A stretch of DNA of 20,764 nt from positions 1 through 20,764 of the forward strand of contig JAFZGH010000042.1 of NCBI GenBank assembly GCA_017555465.1, in the 5' to 3' direction. Source of the stretch: Akkermansia sp. GTDB taxonomy: Bacteria; Verrucomicrobiota; Verrucomicrobiia; Verrucomicrobiales; Akkermansiaceae. The stretch's first letter is position 1, and each line of letters opens with the position of its first letter. Under the pieces are notes generated by a model, which saw only the letters and a program-made list of their open reading frames with translations, ran no database searches and was not told the origin of the DNA. The translations under genes were made by a program, and so were the position numbers. Below are positions 1-7,117 of this stretch, one piece after another.

Positions 1-3
1 ATT

Positions 4-401
4 GTACGACCGACGCGATATGCGCACTACGGTGAAAGTCCGTAAGGAGCCGCGATGATGCGGAATCCCAGACCTGAAGAACAACTGCGGGGAGATAACG
101 AACCGTGGAAGAGGAAGTTCGAGGGGAAATCCCGACTGTACGAACAGAAACTGCATATAAGGCCGGATGGATGGACGAGGTTGCAATAAATGCCGAAATC
201 CAATACATCATCAAGAATCCATAAGGTAGATGCAGACGGCGCGGGAGGAAAGTAGCATAGTCATATTCGGTGAGAACCTGCTAAGGCCTGAAAGGGTGAC
301 GGGGAAGAAACGCCCGGAAGCAGGTAGTCAGCAGAGGCATAGTACCCATCCCTTGGTGGGGAAGGCCGAAATCCAACACAGCACAGAACAGCCCGAAACT
401 C
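4..401 (+). ncRNA. Group II intron 5' ribozyme region (domains I-III and start of IV)
   Basis: About 400 bases without a convincing gene upstream of the maturase. The stretch has the purine-rich, hairpin-dense look of intron domain I; for example CTACGGTGAAAGTCCGTAAG near 27-46 forms a GAAA-capped hairpin. The segment CAGCAGAGGCATAGTACC near 332-349 resembles the bases that precede the maturase gene in introns of gut bacteria, recognised from memory. A short reading frame at 230-457 overlaps this RNA and has no coding character. Exon-binding sites could not be assigned because the 5' exon is outside the window. Confidence 0.75.
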
Positions 402-1820
402 ATGAACGTGGAGAGGCAGAACCAAGACACCTTATATCAGATGGAGTTCGATTTTGACACCCCATCCGAGGAGGTGCGCCCACTTGGAAGCGGTGAGGGT
501 GCGAATCCCACAGCTGCGCCAACGCGGGAGCAGCAAGCGTTCGCGGCGTGGAGGGAGGAACTGAACTGGGAGGAGCGCATACTTGAGAATATAGCACACC
601 GCTATAATCTGGAGCATGCATGCCAGCGAGTGAAAAGCAACAAGGGAGCCCCTGGGATAGACGGCATGACCGTGGAAGACCTGGAGCGATGGCTGAGCAC
701 CCACATGGCAGAACTGAGAGAGCAACTGCTCAACGGCAATTACCAACCGCAGGGGGTAAAAGGAGTGAGCATCCCCAAACCCAACGGCGGGCGGCGACAA
801 CTGGGCATACCAACGGCTATAGACCGACTGGTACAACAGGCCTTTGTGCAAGCGCTCACCCCCATACTCGACCCACAGATGAGTGAATCGAGCTATGGCT
901 TCCGACCGCACCGAAGCGCCCACCAAGCCCTCAAGGCAGCCTCCGCATACGTGGAGGATGGCTACACCATAGCCGTAGACCTAGACTTGGAGAAGTTCTT
1001 CGATAAGGTCAACCACGACATCCTGATGTCGAGACTGGCACGACGCATCAAAGACAAACGAGTGCTCTACTACATCCGCCGAATGCTCAAGGCGGGCATG
1101 ATGGATAACGAAGGCATAAAGCAGAAGCGAGAACAAGGCACACCACAAGGTGGCCCCCTATCACCGCTGCTTGCCAACGTGTTGCTGGATGACTTGGACA
1201 GGGAATTGGAGGGTAGAGGACTGCACTTCTGCCGCTACGCGGACGACTGCATGATATTCGTGAGAACGATGGAAGCAGGAGAACGCGTGCTGAGAAGCAT
1301 CAGCCGATACCTCGAAGATGAACTGAAACTCAAAGTCAACCGTCAGAAAAGCAAGGTGGATAAAGTAAGGAACTGTACCTACCTTGGCTACATCATAGGA
1401 GTAGGAGGGACGCTGAGAATAGCGCCGGCAAGCGTAAAGAAACTAAAGGGAAGAATACGGATTATAACCCGCCGGAACCGCCCCATCCCTTTACGCGAAG
1501 TAATAGCAGAACTCATCCCCGTGATAAGAGGGTGGACGAATTACTTCAAGCTGGCAGCAATCAACAAGCTATGCCGGGAACTCGACGAATGGACGCGCCG
1601 CAAGTTGCGGTGCTTGCGTCTCAAACAATGCAAACACCCCAGAGGCATCCGACGCTTCCTCGAGAGTATAGGATGCAAGCGAAATCTATGGAGTGGTATT
1701 GTAGCAATGGGACGCCGATGGTGGAGAATAGCATGCTCGCAACCCGCAAATATCAGTATGGATAATGCATGGCTGCGAGCAGAGGGATATATCTCGTTTA
1801 ATCAACTCCTCAATCGCTGA
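402..1820 (+). CDS. ltrA: Group II intron reverse transcriptase/maturase
   Basis: A 472-residue intron-encoded protein that copies the intron RNA into DNA and helps it splice. The fingers and palm region runs from about residue 80 to 330. It contains catalytic Asp193 in the AVDLDL motif, the QGGPLSPLLAN block, and the active-site YADD at residues 279-282. The thumb/maturase (GIIM) domain follows, with GWTNYF at 377-382. After it the protein ends with about 60 residues and no CxxC pairs or HNH motif, so the DNA endonuclease domain is absent. The start ATG at 402 directly follows the ribozyme region and no in-frame start lies further upstream in a plausible place. No frameshift or stop interrupts it and all catalytic residues are present, so the element may still be active. 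There is no Shine-Dalgarno sequence before the start. The gene symbol is the generic family name. Confidence 0.95.
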   Translation: MNVERQNQDTLYQMEFDFDTPSEEVRPLGSGEGANPTAAPTREQQAFAAWREELNWEERILENIAHRYNLEHACQRVKSNKGAPGIDGMTVEDLERWLSTHMAELREQLLNGNYQPQGVKGVSIPKPNGGRRQLGIPTAIDRLVQQAFVQALTPILDPQMSESSYGFRPHRSAHQALKAASAYVEDGYTIAVDLDLEKFFDKVNHDILMSRLARRIKDKRVLYYIRRMLKAGMMDNEGIKQKREQGTPQGGPLSPLLANVLLDDLDRELEGRGLHFCRYADDCMIFVRTMEAGERVLRSISRYLEDELKLKVNRQKSKVDKVRNCTYLGYIIGVGGTLRIAPASVKKLKGRIRIITRRNRPIPLREVIAELIPVIRGWTNYFKLAAINKLCRELDEWTRRKLRCLRLKQCKHPRGIRRFLESIGCKRNLWSGIVAMGRRWWRIACSQPANISMDNAWLRAEGYISFNQLLNR

Positions 1821-1826
1821 TTGGAA

Positions 1827-1860
1827 ACCGCCGTATGCCATAAATGGCACGTACGGTGGT
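1827..1860 (+). ncRNA. Group II intron domain V (catalytic hairpin)
   Basis: The 34 bases fold as the catalytic hairpin. A lower helix pairs 1827-1835 with 1852-1860 (one G-T wobble), a two-base CG bulge sits at 1850-1851, an upper 5-bp helix pairs 1836-1840 with 1845-1849, and a four-base TAAA loop lies at 1841-1844. Length, bulge position and loop size match the conserved domain V. The catalytic triad reads CGC (1829-1831) rather than the commoner AGC, and the loop is TAAA rather than GAAA. Confidence 0.9.
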
Positions 1861-1890
1861 GTGAGAGGGGGCGAAAGCCCCCTACTCAAT
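1861..1890 (+). ncRNA. Group II intron domain VI and 3' splice site
   Basis: GAG at 1863-1865 pairs with CTC at 1885-1887. AGGGGGC (1866-1872) pairs with GCCCCCT (1877-1883) under a GAAA loop. The single unpaired adenine at 1884 is the predicted branch-point nucleotide, seven bases before the 3' splice site after T1890. Bases 1886-1888 read as TGA on the other strand and form the rarA stop codon. Confidence 0.88.
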
Positions 1891-3244
1891 TCCCTTGTTC
1901 GCGGCGCTGGCGCAGGTATTCCATGCGCTCAGCAATGCGCAGCTCCAAACCGTTTGTGGTTGGGTGGTAATAGACACGACCTTCGGGCAGGTAAGCCTGG
2001 GGGACAAAGTTATCGTCGTAATCGTGGGCGTATTTGTACTGGGTGGCATCCTCTGCCACGCCGCGGAGTTTTGCCAGTTTCTTTCGGGTGGGGGTGGCCA
2101 GGTGGTCAGGCACAGCGAGCGTGCGACCCTCCTTCACATCCTTAAGAGCAGCATTGATGCCCATGTAGGCAGAGTTGCTCTTGGGGGCGGTGGCAATATA
2201 CACCGTGGCATGAGCCAGCGGTATGCGGGCTTCGGGCATACCCAGCATTTCCGCAGCTTTTGCGGCATCCATGGCTACACGCAGGGCATTGGAATCGGCC
2301 AGCCCCACATCCTCACTGGCACAGATGACCAGGCGGCGTGCAATGAAACGGATATCCTCGCCCGCGTTAAGCATGAAGGCAAGCCAATAGAGGGCGGCAT
2401 CAGGGTCGCTGCCACGCATGGATTTAATGAACGCAGAAATCGTATCGTAGTGACCATCTCCGGCGCGGTCATATTTCACCGCTTTTTTCTGGATGGATTC
2501 CTCTGCTACAGGCAGGGTTACATGCACCACGCCATCTGCCCCCGGCGCGGTGGAAAGGGCCGCCACTTCCAATGCAGTCAGGGCCTTGCGGGCATCACCA
2601 TCGGCCTTCAGGGCAATGTGCTCCAGCGCCTCGGCATCCAGCTGCAGCGGCAACTTGCCCAGGCCACGTTCCTCGTCTGCCGCAGCACGGCGCAGCAATG
2701 CCACAATCTCAGAATCCGGCACCGGCTCCAGCGGAAAAATCTGCGAGCGGGAGAGCATGGCCGAATTGATGGCAAAGTACGGATTCTCCGTTGTTGCACC
2801 AATGAAACGTACCGTGCCGCGCTCCAGATGTGGCAGCAGCACATCCTGCTGCGCCTTATTGAAGCGGTGCAACTCATCCACAAAGAGGATGGTTTTCTGC
2901 CCATGTACAGCCATGCGGCTGCGGGCTTCCTCAATCTTGGCGCGGATTTCGCTCACGTTGGATTCCACGCCGTTGAGCATCACAAAAAACGCACTGGTGC
3001 AGCGGGCTATCACATACGCCAGAGTCGTTTTCCCCACACCGGGAGGCCCATAAAAAATCAAGGAGGAAAAGCGGTCTGTCTCAATGGCCCGGCGGAGCAA
3101 TTTTCCATCGGCCAGCAAATGCTTCTGCCCGGCGACATCCTCAAGGGATTCCGGACGCATGCGGGCAGCCAGGGGCATCTGCTGTGTTTCAGATACGGGC
3201 GGTTGAGGCGTTTCGCCATGAGGGGTAAAAAGCTCGTATTGCAT
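1886..3244 (-). CDS. rarA: Replication-associated recombination protein A (RarA/MgsA), AAA+ ATPase
   Basis: A 452-residue AAA+ ATPase of the clamp-loader-like RarA/MgsA/WRNIP1 family, which acts at stalled replication forks. Walker A is GPPGVGKT (66-73), Walker B is ILFVDE (119-124), and the sensor 1 segment GATTENP lies at 149-155. The C-terminal tetramerisation and MgsA region, with SMRGSDPDAALYW and YYHP blocks, is complete. Length is normal for the family. It starts nine bases after the stop of the dynamin-like gene, so the two are probably co-transcribed. The last codon and the TGA stop lie in or at the 3' end of the group II intron, so the intron insertion rebuilt the end of the gene and separated it from its former downstream sequence. 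No Shine-Dalgarno sequence precedes the start. Confidence 0.97.
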   Translation of the reverse strand: MQYELFTPHGETPQPPVSETQQMPLAARMRPESLEDVAGQKHLLADGKLLRRAIETDRFSSLIFYGPPGVGKTTLAYVIARCTSAFFVMLNGVESNVSEIRAKIEEARSRMAVHGQKTILFVDELHRFNKAQQDVLLPHLERGTVRFIGATTENPYFAINSAMLSRSQIFPLEPVPDSEIVALLRRAAADEERGLGKLPLQLDAEALEHIALKADGDARKALTALEVAALSTAPGADGVVHVTLPVAEESIQKKAVKYDRAGDGHYDTISAFIKSMRGSDPDAALYWLAFMLNAGEDIRFIARRLVICASEDVGLADSNALRVAMDAAKAAEMLGMPEARIPLAHATVYIATAPKSNSAYMGINAALKDVKEGRTLAVPDHLATPTRKKLAKLRGVAEDATQYKYAHDYDDNFVPQAYLPEGRVYYHPTTNGLELRIAERMEYLRQRREQGN

Positions 3245-3253
3245 AGCAGCGGA

Positions 3254-4897
3254 TTACACACGGGGTGCCGCAGAGCGGAGTTGACGGAAAATTTCGCTCT
3301 GGCGTTGCTGCAGCGGCGCCAGAGAAGTTTCATACGAGGCAACCTTCTGGCGAGGCTCTGTATACAAGCGGCGGTATGCCGCCACGCGGGAAACAATCAT
3401 ATCCTGCACCAAAGAAGCCATTTGCTCCATCATACGCTCATGCAGCGGCTCTGCGCAGGTCTTGATGAGAGCATGGATTTTCCGAACCACCAGAAGGTGA
3501 ATACAGGAGCCAAGAAGCCAGAAGAAGGCAGCCATCCCCAGAGAGGAAACAGCCAGAACATCCAGCGAAAGCACACCGAGCAAACCAGCCAGAATGAGGG
3601 ACAAACTCAGGCACACCACAAAGAAGCGCATCCAGTCTACCTGGCATTTGAACAAGGAGGAAAAAGCACTGCGGATTTTCAGATGCCGGAACGGCTCATA
3701 TATAGGGCTCTTCATACGGCTGCGCAACTGCAGCAATTCTGCCTCCAGCTGTTCTCCCGGGAATTCGCCGATTTCGCATTGAAGCGTCTGCTTCATGCGC
3801 GGACGCACGCTGCGCCAGTGGCCTGCACAAGACACGACGAACTGCTTATCCAGTTCCTCCTGATGCAGCGCAACATCATCCAGCACCAGACGGTAATACA
3901 GGTTCTCCGACGCGGCCCCATATCCCTCCAGCCGTATCAGAGCCACAGGAGAAAGAAACCAGCCGAGACTGCGGCGAAGCTGGCGCAGCAACAATGGCAT
4001 GCAACGCTGTGCCGCCCCGGCATAATTCAAAATACAATTGCGCACCCCCTGCATCTGGCGCGCCTGAAAATTATCAATCTCCTGCTCAATACCCTGCAGG
4101 AAGCCGCTGTCTGTACGAGCCACAGCATCACGAGCCTTGAGCACACTGCCTTGCTTATACAGAAGGTCTGAGCCCCGGCGCATCACCTCTCGAATAGCTG
4201 CGCGCAAGCCTCCTGAGGAAGATTCCATAGCCTCCATGACACGCGTACCAAACTCCGCAGCCAACGCAGGATTTGTCGGGTTTATCTGATACACCGGAAG
4301 AACTCGCCCAACGCGTTCGCGGCACAGGGTGCGCACCTTGTCACTCAGCGTTACGGTATGTTCTGCATCCAGCGCATCCGTATGCGTCAACGCCACCAGA
4401 CAAGCCGGGCCGCCGTCCTCCGGCAGCGGAGCCAGCATTTCCCACACTGGAGAACTCTGTACATCTCGCGCATCCACCACAGCAACCACAGCATCAGCAC
4501 CAGGCAGAAGCGGCGAAACGGCTTCTGCCACGTCCGGCTGCTCACAGCCGCGGGTCGAGACCAATTCAAGCCCCGCAATTCCGGGTTCTGCCAGGTAACG
4601 GCAGTGGTCAGCATCTCCTCCGGTGTTCAGGTAGCGCCAGCGAAGGTAATGATGAGCCGGTGCCACTCTGGCCAGCACCGGGCAACCGACCATGCCCGCC
4701 AGCAACTGAGATTTGCCGCTTCCATCTGCACCAATCACAACCACGCGGCAATCATCGGCCATCCGGTCAACAGCCTGTTCGACCGACTCTCTGGATTCAT
4801 TAAGTCCTTCATCTTCAATATCTGCACACAGCTCCACGGCTTGCTGCGCCCAATAGCGCACCAAACTCTCCTGAGCCCTGTAACAGCGTTTCAACAT
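3254..4897 (-). CDS. Dynamin-like GTPase with a C-terminal membrane hairpin
   Basis: A 547-residue protein with an N-terminal GTPase-like domain, a long helical middle part, and two adjacent hydrophobic segments at about 424-445 and 449-471, followed by a 75-residue helical tail. The P-loop GADGSGKS is at 56-63 and a G4-like THTD at 171-174. The usual DxxG switch is degenerate: the equivalent position reads STRG (114-117), lacking the Asp. This plan resembles bacterial dynamin-like or YcjX/GTPase-type membrane proteins that reshape or monitor the inner membrane, but I cannot name the subfamily. It is the first gene of a two-gene unit with rarA, nine bases apart. A perfect TATAAT box lies 11 bases before the ATG, supporting this start. 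Function of the pair is unknown. Confidence 0.8.
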   Translation of the reverse strand: MLKRCYRAQESLVRYWAQQAVELCADIEDEGLNESRESVEQAVDRMADDCRVVVIGADGSGKSQLLAGMVGCPVLARVAPAHHYLRWRYLNTGGDADHCRYLAEPGIAGLELVSTRGCEQPDVAEAVSPLLPGADAVVAVVDARDVQSSPVWEMLAPLPEDGGPACLVALTHTDALDAEHTVTLSDKVRTLCRERVGRVLPVYQINPTNPALAAEFGTRVMEAMESSSGGLRAAIREVMRRGSDLLYKQGSVLKARDAVARTDSGFLQGIEQEIDNFQARQMQGVRNCILNYAGAAQRCMPLLLRQLRRSLGWFLSPVALIRLEGYGAASENLYYRLVLDDVALHQEELDKQFVVSCAGHWRSVRPRMKQTLQCEIGEFPGEQLEAELLQLRSRMKSPIYEPFRHLKIRSAFSSLFKCQVDWMRFFVVCLSLSLILAGLLGVLSLDVLAVSSLGMAAFFWLLGSCIHLLVVRKIHALIKTCAEPLHERMMEQMASLVQDMIVSRVAAYRRLYTEPRQKVASYETSLAPLQQRQSEIFRQLRSAAPRV

Positions 4898-4908
4898 AAG
4901 GACAAGGC

Positions 4909-4937
4909 ATTATACCGGGAGCACTTCGGAATGTCCA
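4909..4937 (-). promoter_or_regulatory. Promoter of the dynamin-rarA unit
   Basis: On the - strand TGGACA (4932-4937), 17 bases, then TATAAT (4909-4914), a full consensus -10 box. The predicted transcript starts near 4902, about five bases before the ATG at 4897. The pair was read by eye. Confidence 0.75.
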
Positions 4938-4968
4938 CCACAAAACACGTGTTCCCACAGAGAAAAAG

Positions 4969-7068
4969 TTACTGCGGAAGCTGGGTGTATTCCGGTGCAG
5001 GAATATCCTCCAGCACAGGCGCTGCAGACGGCTGCTGCGGAGTCATGACAGCCGGTGGCAGCGGGGCATCATCCTCCGGCAAAGAAATGAGCGTCCCCAG
5101 TTTTTCAAAAGCTTTCGGGAAAAAGGCACGAGCACGCTCACGGGCTTCCGTTATCCCCTGAGCCGTGGGTTTCACGCCGGCTACATCATCAAAGTTCACG
5201 GCGCGGCGGAAAATACGGGGATCATTACCGAACACCATATACCGATTCACCAGCAGAGGGTTTGTCTGCGTAGTTACTTTCTTTTCAATGACCGTAAAGG
5301 CCATTTCTACTCCATGAGCACGCAATGAGTCCTGCATTTGCGGGGTATGGTAGCCACCCGGATAACAGAACGTACTGCATACACCGAAGAGGTTGCGCAG
5401 GTTGGAAATGGAATCAGGAATTTCCTTTTGCAGAAGCTCTGCATATTCCGGCGAGTCGGGAGCTAACGCTTTCCACTTGCTGGGGTAAGGGTGAGATGCC
5501 GAATGGCTGCCCACCGTGGCGCCACAACTCATCATCTCCCGGATTTGCTCATGAGCCATTGAAAGCCCCTTACCACCCAGGAAATCGGTATACAGATACA
5601 ACGTAAACGGATACTTGTAAGCTTTGAGAATCGGGAAGGCTTCGGTGTGCACGTTAATCCAGCCATCGTCTATGGTAATCAGCACACAACGCTCCGGCAG
5701 GCAGCGTTCTCCCAGCAGCCACTCCCGGAAATCCTGCATGGTGATAACCGCAATCCCGGCATCCTGGATATACTGCATCTGCTGGCAGAACTCTGCTGTG
5801 CGCAGGCACATTTCGGTAGCCGGGCGAGTATTGCTGAAATCGTGATACCCCAGCACAGCTACACGAGTCTGCTCTCGCGGCACAAGTGGCTGGGAAAACT
5901 CCCGGGTTACCCAGTCGCCATTACATTCCCGTTTTTCAAGAGCACCCGCAGCGGGAAGCTGACTCACCGGCCGCGGCTGCAGTACCGGGTCTTTCAAATC
6001 CGCCACAGGAGTTTCCGCTTCCTCCTCCTGAACAGGAATCATTTCCGGCTCTTCCTGAACAGGTTGAGGAGCCGATGCTAAAGACGTAGGATCGAGCTCC
6101 ACCACCGGAGGCAAAGGTGGCTGAACCGCATCCACAGCAGCAGTATTCACCCCAGACATCACTGCATCCATGAGGCCATTTCCAGGAGAAACAATTTCCA
6201 CTGTTGGTGATTCGGAGCCGTGCCTGTCCGCCACACTACGAACCTGCTGCAAAATAGCAGAATCCTGCTCCGGTGCACCGAAATTCACAGCCCTGGCAAA
6301 GGCTTCCATATCACGCACCATGTAGCGGTTCAGCATATAAGCCGGTGTAGAATGCAGCACCTTTCCCTCACGACGGCCAAAGGCCACCCGGTAGCCATAA
6401 ATCGCCAGGTTTTCCATCATGTCGGCGTTGGCATAGCCTCGCGGATAGGAAAAAGCCTCGCAACTACCGAAATATGCCGTTATCCGTTGAGCAGAAACAC
6501 CCAGTTCCCGTTCAGCAAGCTTGAAGGAGGCCTCTGGGCCACTTTCCGATGCAAACACCCAGTCGCAAGCCTGAGGACGCGTCATACTGCAGCTGCCAAT
6601 GCTGGCACCTGCACGACGCATGGCATTCAAACGGGCCGGACTCAACACTGCTCCCTTCTGCTGTAAATTGCGGCCATCGGCAAACACGACAAAGGGAAAG
6701 CCATATTCCTTGAGCACCGGATAAGCTACAGCATAAGTACTGATATCAGCCTCGTCGAGAGTTATCAACACACTACGCTCCGGCAGAGATTCCTCACCCC
6801 GGTGCCAGCGTATGAACTGATTGAGAGACACCGGCGTAATACCCTGCTCTTTCAGATAGGTCATCTGCGCGAGAAAGGTAGTAGCCGTGATACCAGGCAT
6901 ACCCACCCCCGAAGCAAATCCGCCATAGCCCAACACCGCCACCTGCACTGGCGTAATTGACGGCTGTTCAACTGCCGCGGGCGCTGCGTCCTCCTGCGCC
7001 ATTGACGGCAAGGAGCAGCAAAGCAACGCCAGCAAAAGAACACCCATACCTGTGCAACCCGGTTTCAT
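4969..7068 (-). CDS. Secreted protein with tandem NodB polysaccharide deacetylase domains, first one degenerate
   Basis: 699 residues. A signal peptide covers about 1-24 (hydrophobic VLLLALLCCSL, likely cut after SMA). Domain 1 spans about 42-265 and domain 2 about 402-628, joined by a Pro/Glu-rich linker at about 315-375. Domain 2 has the NodB metal site: TIDDGW (465-470), H522 and H526 in SHSASH, and FCYPGG (567-572). Domain 1 aligns with it but has TLDEAD (103-108), with C160 and R164 in place of the two His, so it cannot bind metal in the family's usual way. The substrate is probably a de-N- or de-O-acetylated surface or peptidoglycan glycan in the periplasm or outside the cell; this is family knowledge, not seen. 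The tail after 630 is again Pro-rich. It has its own promoter and lies downstream of rlmI. Confidence 0.9.
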   Translation of the reverse strand: MKPGCTGMGVLLLALLCCSLPSMAQEDAAPAAVEQPSITPVQVAVLGYGGFASGVGMPGITATTFLAQMTYLKEQGITPVSLNQFIRWHRGEESLPERSVLITLDEADISTYAVAYPVLKEYGFPFVVFADGRNLQQKGAVLSPARLNAMRRAGASIGSCSMTRPQACDWVFASESGPEASFKLAERELGVSAQRITAYFGSCEAFSYPRGYANADMMENLAIYGYRVAFGRREGKVLHSTPAYMLNRYMVRDMEAFARAVNFGAPEQDSAILQQVRSVADRHGSESPTVEIVSPGNGLMDAVMSGVNTAAVDAVQPPLPPVVELDPTSLASAPQPVQEEPEMIPVQEEEAETPVADLKDPVLQPRPVSQLPAAGALEKRECNGDWVTREFSQPLVPREQTRVAVLGYHDFSNTRPATEMCLRTAEFCQQMQYIQDAGIAVITMQDFREWLLGERCLPERCVLITIDDGWINVHTEAFPILKAYKYPFTLYLYTDFLGGKGLSMAHEQIREMMSCGATVGSHSASHPYPSKWKALAPDSPEYAELLQKEIPDSISNLRNLFGVCSTFCYPGGYHTPQMQDSLRAHGVEMAFTVIEKKVTTQTNPLLVNRYMVFGNDPRIFRRAVNFDDVAGVKPTAQGITEARERARAFFPKAFEKLGTLISLPEDDAPLPPAVMTPQQPSAAPVLEDIPAPEYTQLPQ

Positions 7069-7077
7069 GTAGATAGG

Positions 7078-7105
7078 AGCTTAGCACAAGCAGCCGATTT
7101 TGCAA
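7078..7105 (-). promoter_or_regulatory. Promoter of the deacetylase gene
   Basis: TTGCAA (7100-7105), 16 bases, then TAAGCT (7078-7083), read on the - strand. The -10 match is weak. It ends nine bases before the ATG, giving a leader of about three bases, like the other promoters here. Confidence 0.45.
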
Positions 7106-7117
7106 GGAAATTTCCTT
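7104..7117. repeat. Perfect 14-base palindrome between rlmI and the deacetylase gene
   Basis: AAGGAAATTTCCTT is self-complementary over its whole length. It overlaps the rlmI stop codon and the upstream edge of the deacetylase -35 box. It has no loop and no T-run beyond its own bases, so it looks more like a protein-binding site than a terminator. No regulator is known from the window. Confidence 0.35.

Larger units (their letters stand above)
4..1890 (+). mobile_element. Group II intron with internal maturase gene
   Basis: A self-splicing retroelement. The right end is defined by a 34-base domain V (1827-1860) and a domain VI hairpin (1861-1890) with a bulged adenine at 1884, seven bases from the 3' end, the normal distance for a branch point. 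The intron ends in the expected AY dinucleotide (AT at 1889-1890). The left end is probably position 4, where GTACG stands in place of the usual GTGYG, so only three bases of 5' exon lie in the window; this end is less certain. The maturase gene (402-1820) sits where domain IV belongs. The element lies antisense to rarA and directly at its 3' end. The encoded protein shows no endonuclease domain, so target entry probably depends on replication forks or ssDNA, as known for other endonuclease-less introns. The exact structural class was not determined. Confidence 0.88.

Noticed and set aside
1866..1883. GC-rich hairpin after the rarA stop codon as a rarA terminator
   Set aside because: It is domain VI of the intron and has no T-run on the rarA strand, so it is not a typical terminator, although it might slow transcription.
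1895..4171. Long open frame on the + strand opposite rarA and the dynamin-like gene
   Set aside because: It is antisense to two clearly recognisable proteins, has His/Gln-rich low-complexity translation with no family motif, and is explained by codon bias in the real genes.
4944..4953. Palindrome AACACGTGTT between the deacetylase stop and the dynamin-rarA promoter
   Set aside because: Short, with no loop or T-run and no second copy noticed; it may be chance. It was not listed as a feature.
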